A DNA stretch of 64,000 bases, from assembly GCF_014197855.1 (NCBI RefSeq), contig NZ_JACIGJ010000011.1, positions 62,001 to 126,000 of the forward strand, written 5' to 3'. Position 1 is the stretch's first letter. The number at the start of each line of letters is the position of its first letter. The stretch is from Roseospira marina (GTDB taxonomy: Bacteria; Pseudomonadota; Alphaproteobacteria; Rhodospirillales; Rhodospirillaceae). Shown in pieces: positions 27,276-39,620 of the stretch. Made by a program: the position numbers and the translations under genes. The notes below the pieces were generated by a model. That model had not been told where the DNA came from. It searched no databases and saw nothing but the letters and a program-made list of their open reading frames with translations.

Positions 27276-27953
27276 TTACCACGTGATCTCGAACGTACAG
27301 GCACGGGCACCGGCGGCCTGACAGGCGACCTCGCGCGCGGTGGCCCTGCGGGCGACCAGCACCCGGAACAGCCGCTCGAAGGTGGCGGTGTAGTAGTCGC
27401 ACAGGGGGTAGCCGGCCTCGGGCATGGCGGCCTGGATCGGCCCGCCCTCGATCACCAAGCGGGTCGGTCGGCCGGCCTCGCCCTCGAACCGGCCGGCGCC
27501 GGCGAAAGTCCAGGCGTGCTTGCCCATGGCCTGGATCAGGATGCGCGCGGCCGGCACCGGCGGCAGCATCTTCAGCACGACCTGGGCCGGCTTGGGGATC
27601 CGGCGGGCCAGAAGGTAGTCGCCGGTGGCCTCCCCGGCGCGTCGGCTGACCGCCACCATGGTCGGCGTGTCCAGATGGGCGCGCAGGGCCTTGTGCAGCG
27701 CCGTCACATCGGCGGCCGGCACCATGGACTCCGGCGGGTGCTCCCAATGATGCGTCAAACCGGCGGCGGCGAACAGGCGGGCCGCCGCCTCCGCGCCGAT
27801 CTGGGCACGCAGGGCGTCGCCCATGCGGAAGATGCTGTTCGGCCCGATGCGGGGCACCGTGTCGCCGGTCGGCTCCCCCGCCCCACCGCTGTCCGGCGCG
27901 GCACAGTCGGGACAGGCGGCGGCTCCGGCGGCACGGGTCTTGGCATCACACAT
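27276..27953 (-). CDS. bchJ: BchJ, V4R-domain bacteriochlorophyll biosynthesis protein
   Basis: A 225-residue V4R-domain protein of the bacteriochlorophyll pathway. BchJ was first proposed as the 8-vinyl reductase; later work assigned that activity to BciA/BciB and left BchJ as an auxiliary, perhaps substrate-delivering, protein. Seen here: RIGPNSIFRMGDALRAQIG opening the domain, CDYYTATFERLFRVL and the closing CQAAGARACTFEITW. An N-terminal stretch has CPDC, which could bind metal. The start is the ATG at 27953, with AGGA about ten bases upstream. It is the last gene of the leftward bch/puh arm, 170 bases after the puhE fusion gene. Confidence 0.88.
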   Translation of the reverse strand: MCDAKTRAAGAAACPDCAAPDSGGAGEPTGDTVPRIGPNSIFRMGDALRAQIGAEAAARLFAAAGLTHHWEHPPESMVPAADVTALHKALRAHLDTPTMVAVSRRAGEATGDYLLARRIPKPAQVVLKMLPPVPAARILIQAMGKHAWTFAGAGRFEGEAGRPTRLVIEGGPIQAAMPEAGYPLCDYYTATFERLFRVLVARRATAREVACQAAGARACTFEITW

Positions 27954-28123
27954 GGGGTCTGAATCCTGATCGATGCGGCAGCCTGCGGCATGGATTGGCG
28001 CGCGGCCCGAACGGAATGGATGACGTGTTGGTCGAGAGGTCGACATGGGCTGCGGCGCAGGCCGGGTCAAGCACACCGGGCGACGCCAGCCCCACAGTCC
28101 GCGCGGGCAGGAACGCGCGCGCA

Positions 28124-30061
28124 TCAGGCGCGGCGGGCACAGCCCTCAAACGCCTGCCGCAGCCGGGCACCGTCCAGCGCCCGGCCGAGCGCCACGACCC
28201 GCGCTGCCGGATCACTGCCCGGCGCCGGGTCCCACTCCACAACGCTGGCGTGCCCATCCTCGATGCGGAACCGCACCCAGGCGTCATCCACGCGGGCGAT
28301 CCCGTTGAGCCAGTCGACGGCACCCCAGGCGCCCTGCGCCACGTCATCGAGCAGGGCGCGCAGGCTGTCCGGATCCACCGGCCCGGCCGTGTCGCCGCCC
28401 CAGGTTCGCAGGTCGAGCACCACCATATCGCCCGGCGGCGCGGCGTCGGCCGCATCCACGAACGCCCCGATATCCGCCAACGCGCGCAGCTCGGCGGCCG
28501 CCTCCGCCCCCTCCCCGGCGTGATAGTGATGATGATGGTGGTGATGGTGGTGCACAAGTGAGCCCGCCTGGGGCGGCACCACGCCGGCCGCCGGCCGCGA
28601 CAAGGCGACCACGCCGTCCCGCACCGGCTCGCCGTTCGCATCGCGCGCGGCCGAATGGCGGTCGTTGGCCGGCGCCGTGACCGCCTCACCCTCCACGCCA
28701 TGGATGGCCGTCACGATGCGCGCGGACGGATTGAGCGCCTTTAGCGTACCGGTCAGCCCGGCCAGATCGTGCGCAGAGACGAGATCCGCCTTATTGACGA
28801 TGAACGTGGTCTGTGGTGGCGCGGCGCGGCGGCTTTCGGCGCGGCCGCTGGCCTGCACCTGGGCCCGCAGGAAGTCCGGTAGGCGCGCGTAGTCCGCCAT
28901 GAAGGCGCTGGCGTCGATCACCACGGTGAACCGGATGCCCTTGATCGACGGGCGGATGTCGGCGCGGTTGAGCATATGGGTCAGCACGCTGATGTCCGCG
29001 ATCCCGCTGGGTTCGATCAGCATCCGGTCCGGTTTCGTCGCCGCCAGGACCTCCTTGAACTGGTGGGCCAAGTCTTCGCGCAGACCGAAGCACACATGGC
29101 CATCGGGCAACGTCACCTTGGCCCCGTTGGGGCCCCGCACCAGGGTCCCCTCCTCGGCCAGCGCCGTGCAATCATGGACCAGGGCCACGATGCGCGTGTC
29201 GTCCTGTGGCGTTTCGCCCATCCGCCGGCGCAGCACGGTGGTTTTGCCGGCCCCCATGAAGCCCGCCAGGATCTCGACCTGCACGGCGGGGGTCTGCGGC
29301 ATGCGCGAGCGCAGCGACCAATTCCACAGCGCCGCCGCCGGCAACGGCAGCACCAGGAACCAGTGCTCCAGAATGGCCAGCGTCATCATGGTGGCGACGA
29401 AGGTATAGGCCACCACCTCGAACTCGGTCGCGGCTGGCGCCAGGGCGCGTTGCGCCAGCACCACGGTCGCCATCGTCGACAGCGTCACCGACACCGGAAA
29501 CAAGAGGTTCATCTGGCGTCGGTTGTTGAAGAAACTCTTCAGGAATTCCATGTGGTCAGGCAGGAATTCCTCGTTCAGGTTCCGCACCCCGAGGAACACG
29601 TTCAGGCGCGCACTTTCATGCATCCACCACAGCGCGATGAACGTCCACAGGCCCACATGATTCGGCTGATTCCAGGTCAGGACCAGGATCACGCCCAGCG
29701 TGAGCAGGATCGAGATCTCGTGGTACAGGCTGGTCTGGACGGCATGCCAGAAGTGGCGCCAGCCGCGGCAGTCCTCGGCGCACGCGTGGCGACGCGGCCC
29801 CGTGACGTAACCCATGTAGAAGCTGATTTCCTGCCAGCCCCAGGCCAGCAGCCCATAGGAAAACGCGGCATACGCGCCCGATACCGTAGCGTCCGCCGCA
29901 CTGGTGGACAGCCCATACAGCGAGACGCCGAAGATCGCCGTGGCGGCCAGCATCGACCACTTGAACGTCTTGGTCGGCAGCCCGTCCAGGTACAGGATCA
30001 CGCCGGTGGCAAACCACCAGACGAACACGGCGTGAAGGATGGGTAGGGCATACTCGGCCAA
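28124..30061 (-). CDS. puhE: PuhE photosystem assembly protein fused to a COG0523 (CobW-like) GTPase
   Basis: One uninterrupted 645-residue frame joins two proteins normally separate. Residues 1 to about 255 are PuhE (DUF3623), a membrane protein implicated in photosynthetic complex assembly: VWWFATGVILYLDGLPTKTF, SFYMGYVTGPRR, HEISILLTLG and WWMHESARLNVFLGVRNLN. From 260 it is a G3E-family COG0523 GTPase: Walker A GFMGAGKT (267-274), LIEPSGIAD (Glu350), NKAD (423-426), then nine His plus YH (504-514) and a CobW C-terminal domain. The usual CxCC metal site reads HVCF (322-325). Translation starts at TTG 30061 with GGAG nine bases upstream. An ATG at 29302 (Met254) lies exactly at the junction without a ribosome site. 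The GTPase would face the cytoplasm if the PuhE C-terminus does. Confidence 0.9.
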   Translation of the reverse strand: MAEYALPILHAVFVWWFATGVILYLDGLPTKTFKWSMLAATAIFGVSLYGLSTSAADATVSGAYAAFSYGLLAWGWQEISFYMGYVTGPRRHACAEDCRGWRHFWHAVQTSLYHEISILLTLGVILVLTWNQPNHVGLWTFIALWWMHESARLNVFLGVRNLNEEFLPDHMEFLKSFFNNRRQMNLLFPVSVTLSTMATVVLAQRALAPAATEFEVVAYTFVATMMTLAILEHWFLVLPLPAAALWNWSLRSRMPQTPAVQVEILAGFMGAGKTTVLRRRMGETPQDDTRIVALVHDCTALAEEGTLVRGPNGAKVTLPDGHVCFGLREDLAHQFKEVLAATKPDRMLIEPSGIADISVLTHMLNRADIRPSIKGIRFTVVIDASAFMADYARLPDFLRAQVQASGRAESRRAAPPQTTFIVNKADLVSAHDLAGLTGTLKALNPSARIVTAIHGVEGEAVTAPANDRHSAARDANGEPVRDGVVALSRPAAGVVPPQAGSLVHHHHHHHHHYHAGEGAEAAAELRALADIGAFVDAADAAPPGDMVVLDLRTWGGDTAGPVDPDSLRALLDDVAQGAWGAVDWLNGIARVDDAWVRFRIEDGHASVVEWDPAPGSDPAARVVALGRALDGARLRQAFEGCARRA

Positions 30062-30124
30062 AACGGCGGTCTCCTGCCTCCGACGGATCCGCGCTCGTGC
30101 GCGGGCGTTGGGGATCTATTCTGC

Positions 30125-30763
30125 CTATTCTTCGCGCGCAGCGCCAGCGTCCGGCGTCTCCTGGGCGAGCCGCAGCAGCTCCGCGACCTGATCGCGGTTG
30201 TCCGCGCCAAAGGCGCGCACCGCGATACTTTCGCCGGTCGCGGGATCATCGAAGGTGAGCGACCCGTCGTGCCATTGTGAAATGCGATACGGCGCATCCT
30301 TCGGCACCTCGGCCACCTCGCGCAGGCGGCCAAGGCTGCGCATCATGCCCCGGATGAAGCCGCTGTGCTCTTCCGAGAGCACGGTCAGAACGGCCCCGTC
30401 CGAAACGCGCTCGACGGTTACGGTGCCGGCTCCCTCCAGCGAGCGGTTCCAGGCCTCCTCGCCCTCCTTAGGCGTACCGGCGCCCGGCTCTGCCCCGCGC
30501 TGTGCGGTGCCATCGTCGGTCGTGGTCCCCTCACCCGACGCGGCCGTTTCCACGTGGCGCGGCCCCGGCCCCTCCTGGATGGGCGAAACTTCAATCAGGC
30601 GGACGTCCGCGTAGACAGGCGGTGTGGCCGGCTCACCCTGCCCGGGCCCCAGGCCGAGGATTCGGACCGCGCCCACCAGGCCGATGGTCACCAGAACCAT
30701 GGCGAAGATGGCGTACAGAAGGGGTTTCGGCGGGCTCAGGTCATGGGGGTCGCGGTCGGTCAC
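30125..30763 (-). CDS. puhC: PuhC photosynthetic complex assembly protein
   Basis: Membrane-anchored assembly factor of 212 residues needed in relatives for normal reaction centre/light-harvesting 1 assembly. One membrane segment (about 14-36, LLYAIFAMVLVTIGLVGAV) is followed by a periplasmic domain with VRLIEVSPIQ, then GTVTVERVSDGAVLTVLSEE, FIRGMMRSLGRLRE and FDDPATGESIAVRAFGADN, which are typical of the family. Between VRLIEVSPIQ and the main domain is a Gly/Thr/Glu-rich insertion of about 45 residues, making it longer than most PuhC. It lies between puhB and the puhE fusion gene. Confidence 0.9.
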   Translation of the reverse strand: MTDRDPHDLSPPKPLLYAIFAMVLVTIGLVGAVRILGLGPGQGEPATPPVYADVRLIEVSPIQEGPGPRHVETAASGEGTTTDDGTAQRGAEPGAGTPKEGEEAWNRSLEGAGTVTVERVSDGAVLTVLSEEHSGFIRGMMRSLGRLREVAEVPKDAPYRISQWHDGSLTFDDPATGESIAVRAFGADNRDQVAELLRLAQETPDAGAAREE

Positions 30764-30954
30764 GGTGTCAGGCTCCGTCGCGCGCCGTCCGATGCCCGGA
30801 TGCCGGGACCGGAAACTTCGGGCGCCAGATCAACAAGAGAACCGGTGACGGGTCGCGCCGGCTGACGCCGGTCGGCGGTCCGCCACCGCGCACGGGCGCC
30901 GGCGGCGCCGGCATCGCGTGCCATTCGGAGGGCGCTGCCCCCGGGATTGGGCGG

Positions 30955-31629
30955 TCAGGTCTCCGCCCCGGCCAAACGGGGCGTGGGCGGTGTATCCGCG
31001 GCCATGGCCTCGGTCTCCGGGGGCACCTCGCCCTCCGTCCCGGTCCGGCGGGCGTGGTCCGCCAGCGCATCAGCCAGCACGCGCGCCACCGCCTCCGGCA
31101 CTGCGATGGCGCGGAGCATGGGCTGCGCCCGACGCCAGTGCCACGGCCGCACGTGCGGCCACAGCATGATGTTGGACACCCGCTCATCCTTTTGCAGGAT
31201 CAGGGGAATATTGCCGGTGCCGTCGCGACGAACCAGAAGCTGGGCTTCCTCGATCACGCGGAACGGCAGATTGATGGTCATCTGAAAGGCGAGACCGTAG
31301 CGAATAATGACCCGCTCGCTGGTGATGGTGTAGATCGTGGTCCCCTGCGCCCAATACCCCACGGCGCACAACAGGGCGACCACCACCGCCCCAATCAGAA
31401 GCGGCAGCACGACGCCAAGCGCGGCCGTCTCCAGCCCGACCCCGTCATGGATCGCCGAGGCACCACCCCACAGGGCCAGCAGGCCGAAATAGGCCGCGAT
31501 CCACGGCAGCTTGAACGCCTGCCGGGCGAGGCTGAACCAGCGCGGTTTGCCCTGCCACAGGATTCGCTCCCCCTCCGGCGGCAGTTCGGGCAGACCGGGA
31601 ATGGGCTCGAAGGCGAAATCATCGTGCAC
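30955..31629 (-). CDS. puhB: PuhB reaction-centre assembly protein
   Basis: Membrane protein of 224 residues with a bacterial PH-like domain, a dimeric assembly factor for the reaction centre in related organisms. It starts MHDDFAFEPIPGLPELPPEGE; GERILWQGKPRW and ITSERVIIRYGLAFQMTINLPF are family signatures, and two or three membrane segments lie at about 45-100. A Glu/Pro-rich tail of 25 residues ends it. A stable hairpin separates it from puhA upstream, and 190 bases without a gene separate it from puhC. Confidence 0.92.
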   Translation of the reverse strand: MHDDFAFEPIPGLPELPPEGERILWQGKPRWFSLARQAFKLPWIAAYFGLLALWGGASAIHDGVGLETAALGVVLPLLIGAVVVALLCAVGYWAQGTTIYTITSERVIIRYGLAFQMTINLPFRVIEEAQLLVRRDGTGNIPLILQKDERVSNIMLWPHVRPWHWRRAQPMLRAIAVPEAVARVLADALADHARRTGTEGEVPPETEAMAADTPPTPRLAGAET

Positions 31630-31737
31630 GATACGGACCCTCGCGTCGTTCGCGTCGTCAGGTCACCGGGTCCCAGGGAGAAACGGAGGGCAGCCCCCGC
31701 GCCGTCCCTTGGGCCGATGGGACAGGAACACACGGCG

Positions 31738-31765
31738 CCCGCGGAACGACGAACCGTTCCGCGGG
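31738..31765 (-). other. Intercistronic hairpin between puhA and puhB
   Basis: CCCGCGGAACG (31738-31748) and CGTTCCGCGGG (31755-31765) form an 11-bp stem with loop ACGAAC. It lies 86 bases after the puhA stop in the shared transcript and has no T run, which fits an mRNA-stabilising or processing element rather than a strong terminator (inference). Confidence 0.75.
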
Positions 31766-31850
31766 TCGATGCCGCTGTTCCTCGGATCAGATCACCGTGC
31801 CGGGTCCGGTCCGCCGGACGAGGTCCGGCCGTTCCGGATCGGCCCGGGCC

Positions 31851-32639
31851 TTACTGGGCGAGCAGGAACCCACCGCCGTAGTAGGCGCAGATCTTCTCTT
31901 CCTCAAGCATGGTCACCTGATCCGGCTTCTTGGTCACCGGCACCTGGGCGAACAGCTTGCCCGGGATGGCGGCCACCTGGACCTCACCCTTGCGCTTGGC
32001 GACATGGGCGAAGTTGACCGGCAGAAGGACACGCTTCTTCGCCGCGGCCGGGGCACCTTCGCCCGGCTTCGGCGCCGGACCACCCGCAAGTTCGACCTCG
32101 AAGTAGCGCGCCATGATTTCCGGCGTGTCGACCCACAGATCGACCACCTGACCGACCGCCGTGCCATCGGAGCCGACGACCTTCATGCCACGCGGATCGG
32201 GGCTGTTGGACTCCATCGTGAAGCCCTTGGCCGCGCGCATCGGCACGATCTTCGGCTTGTTGTGGAGATCCAACTCGGGACGGTCCAGCCGCTCGGCGTA
32301 GGCCGACGGGCCGATGCAGTCCAGCAGCGGATTCGCACCGGTCGGCTCGTACGGGGACCCGGACCAGGGCGCGACGCGCTTCGCCTTCAGCGGGCGCGTG
32401 TCACGCTTGAAGTTCGGGACCTTTTCCTCGCCGCCATGGAACAGCTTGAAGGTCTTCGCCGGCGGGATCCAGAGCCAGCCAGCGTTCTCAAGCTTGCCGG
32501 TCGTATCGGCTTCGAGCGGATACCCCTCGCGGCGATCCTCGCGGCGAAGGTACAGAATCAGACCAAAAAAGAAAAACCAGAAGACCCACAGGACGACCTG
32601 CGCGACGTCCATGTAGCTGGTGAAAGCGCCAATAGGCAT
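31851..32639 (-). CDS. puhA: PuhA, photosynthetic reaction centre H subunit
   Basis: H subunit of the type II reaction centre, 262 residues; it caps the L/M subunits on the cytoplasmic side and helps proton delivery to QB. It has the single membrane helix at about 12-31 (VAQVVLWVFWFFFFGLILYL) followed by the RREDRREGYPLE motif, and the globular PRC-barrel region (FTMESNSPDPRGMKVVGSDG, VVDLWVDTPEIMARYFEVEL). It begins 25 bases after lhaA ends; in relatives a separate puhA promoter lies inside lhaA, which cannot be judged here. Confidence 0.97.
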   Translation of the reverse strand: MPIGAFTSYMDVAQVVLWVFWFFFFGLILYLRREDRREGYPLEADTTGKLENAGWLWIPPAKTFKLFHGGEEKVPNFKRDTRPLKAKRVAPWSGSPYEPTGANPLLDCIGPSAYAERLDRPELDLHNKPKIVPMRAAKGFTMESNSPDPRGMKVVGSDGTAVGQVVDLWVDTPEIMARYFEVELAGGPAPKPGEGAPAAAKKRVLLPVNFAHVAKRKGEVQVAAIPGKLFAQVPVTKKPDQVTMLEEEKICAYYGGGFLLAQ

Positions 32640-32664
32640 AGCGGAACCTCCACGGGCAAGAGCA

Positions 32665-34161
32665 CTATCCAGGGAATTCGGCCAGGCCGAACCGTGAGTC
32701 GGGCCGCGACCGACTCTCCCTCCTCAGACGGACGAGCGGACCGATCACGACCAAGGTCGTGAACAGCAGTCCGATCTCGAGGTGATACACGACCCCGTAC
32801 CCGATGCTCGGTCCGGTCAGCACCTCCCCCAGGAGGCCCTGTTCGGACAGCGACGAGACGACATCGCGCACGGCGCCGCCAGCGGCAATGGCAACGCCTG
32901 TCGCGGTGGCCTGCACGGCACCCCAGGCCCCCAACGCCAGACCGCCATGGTCCGAGTCAGCCAATTCCATGGCGGCGGTCAGGGTCCCCACGACAAACAG
33001 TCCTGCCCCCAGACCGATCAGGGTCGCGCCGATCCGGAACAGGAGCGGAGACCCCAGGGGCGAGGAAAAGATCACGCACGGAAAGGCGACCAGCCCGACC
33101 AGCAGGCCGATCGCCGCCATGCGGCACGGATCCAGCCCGCGCGACAGCCACCGCGCGGACAGGGCAAAGCCGACCAGGTTGCCCCCGGCCAGCAACGCGG
33201 TCAGCAGTGTCGTCTGCGACACCGACAGACCGAGAACTTCACCGCCGTACGGTTCCAGCAGGACGTCCTGCATGGTGAACGCGGCGGTCCCCAGGCCAAC
33301 CGCGACCAGCAGGCGGCTGTACTGCCCCCCGCCGGCAAACGCGCGCCAGGAATCCTTGAACGACGGCCGCTCGCGACCGGGATCGGTCAGGCGCTTGTTG
33401 CGCGCCTCCTGCTTCCACAGCGCGATGATGTTCAGAACCATGGTCAGCACGGCGGCGCCCTGAATGACCCGGATCAGACGGCCGTTGCTGAAATCATCCA
33501 GCAGCCAGCCGAACATCAGCGCGCTGACGCCCATGCCGACCAGCAGCATCACATACAGCAGCGCGACCACGCGCGGCCGCGTCTCGTCCGGCGCCAGATC
33601 GTTGGCCAGCGCCAGCCCCGCCGTCTGCGTCGTATGCAGGCCGGCCCCCACCAGCAGGAACGCCAGCGCCGCACCGATCTGCCCGGCCATAAAGGCATCG
33701 CCGTTCCCCTTGGCCAGCAGGACCAGGGCGAACGGCATGAACGACAAGCCCATAAACTGCATCAGCGAGCCGAACCAGATGTACGGCACGCGGCGCCAGC
33801 CCAGGACGGAGCGGTGGTTGTCGGACCGATACCCGATCAGCACGCGCAACGGCGCGAACAGCACCGGCAGCGAGATCATGACGGCAACCACCCAGGCCGG
33901 CACGCCCATCTCGACGATCATCACGCGGTTCAGGGTTCCGGTCAGCAGCACCATGGCCATGCCGACCGAGATCTGGAACAGCGAAAGGCGCAGCAGGCGC
34001 CTCAGTGGGAGTTCGGCCGTGGCCGCGTCCGCGAACGGAAGGTACTTCGGTGCGATGCGCATAAACACCTGCGCAAAGGTCACCGGTTGCGGCGGGGCCT
34101 CGGGCCCGTCGCTCGACCCCATGCCGTCCGGACCGGCCTTATGAGGATCAGGAGCGCTCAT
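32665..34161 (-). CDS. lhaA: LhaA, light-harvesting 1 assembly protein (PucC family)
   Basis: Twelve-segment membrane protein of 498 residues in the PucC branch of the major facilitator fold; it is needed for assembly of light-harvesting complex 1 and may handle pigment. Typical motifs: SVGMAMVLLTGTLNRVMIVEMG, PLRVLIGYRSDNHRSVLGWRRVPYIW, TQTAGLALANDLAPDETRPRVV and TMQDVLLEPYGGEVLGLSVSQTT. The ATG at 34161 overlaps the bchM stop (ATGA). A second PucC-family gene is at 47312-48760. Confidence 0.95.
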   Translation of the reverse strand: MSAPDPHKAGPDGMGSSDGPEAPPQPVTFAQVFMRIAPKYLPFADAATAELPLRRLLRLSLFQISVGMAMVLLTGTLNRVMIVEMGVPAWVVAVMISLPVLFAPLRVLIGYRSDNHRSVLGWRRVPYIWFGSLMQFMGLSFMPFALVLLAKGNGDAFMAGQIGAALAFLLVGAGLHTTQTAGLALANDLAPDETRPRVVALLYVMLLVGMGVSALMFGWLLDDFSNGRLIRVIQGAAVLTMVLNIIALWKQEARNKRLTDPGRERPSFKDSWRAFAGGGQYSRLLVAVGLGTAAFTMQDVLLEPYGGEVLGLSVSQTTLLTALLAGGNLVGFALSARWLSRGLDPCRMAAIGLLVGLVAFPCVIFSSPLGSPLLFRIGATLIGLGAGLFVVGTLTAAMELADSDHGGLALGAWGAVQATATGVAIAAGGAVRDVVSSLSEQGLLGEVLTGPSIGYGVVYHLEIGLLFTTLVVIGPLVRLRRESRSRPDSRFGLAEFPG

Positions 34162-34858
34162 CGTTTGGTCAGTTCCAAAGCCTGCGAAATATAGAACCCG
34201 TTGGTCACGCGCTCCGTACGGCCGGCCCCCCACCCCTGCGGGCCGAGCGCCACGTTGACGCGCTTGGTGAACCTGCGCTTGCCGTGCGGCACAATGGCCG
34301 GGGACCGATCGCTGCGCGGAAACATCTTGCCGACCGCGTGCATGGTCGCGAGCATCGGCGTGCGCGGCGCATAGGTCATGACGATCGACGACGTGGTCCG
34401 CGCCGCCAGCCCCTCCAGCACCGCGATGGCGTCCGGCATCTCGTAGTGGATCAGCGAGTCCATCGAGACGACGTGATCGAACGTGCCCAGCGCCGGGTCG
34501 AGCATGTCCCCGGAGCGGAACTCGACCGAGCCCGGCCCCAGGTCGGTCGGCAGGCGCTCCCGCGCCAGATCGACGAGGGTGGGCGACAGATCGATGGCCG
34601 TGACATGGGCGCCGCGTCGGGCCGCCTCGACCGCCAGCGCGCCGGTGCCGCAGCCGGCATCCAGCACGCGCCGCCCCGTCAAATCGGCCGGCAGCCAGGA
34701 CAGCAGAATGGCACGCATGCTGTCGCGACCCGCGCGCACGGTGGCCCGGATGCGCCCGACTGGGGCATCCGAGGTGAGGCGCTTCCAGGCCTCCACGGCG
34801 GTCCGATCAAAGTAGGTTTCGATCTCGCCGCGCCGTTCCTGATACGACCCCATGGCCA

Positions 34859-34859
<1 letters not shown>
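34158..34859 (-). CDS. bchM: BchM, Mg-protoporphyrin IX O-methyltransferase
   Basis: S-adenosylmethionine-dependent enzyme of 233 residues that methylates the ring-C propionate of Mg-protoporphyrin IX, the step after Mg chelation. The SAM-binding motif I is RVLDAGCGTGALAVEAARRG; VSMDSLIHYE and the family C-terminus RVTNGFYISQALEL are visible, as is the N-terminal YFDRTAVEAWKRLTSD. The ATG at 34859 shares one base with the bchL stop (TGATG). It is followed by lhaA with a 4-base overlap. Confidence 0.96.

Positions 34860-39594
<4,735 letters not shown>

Positions 39595-39620
<26 letters not shown>

Noticed and set aside
28516-28552. Histidine run as a vector tag artefact
   Set aside because: It is internal to a natural chromosomal gene, uses mixed CAC/CAT codons and has nine His, matching metal chaperone His tracts rather than an engineered tag.
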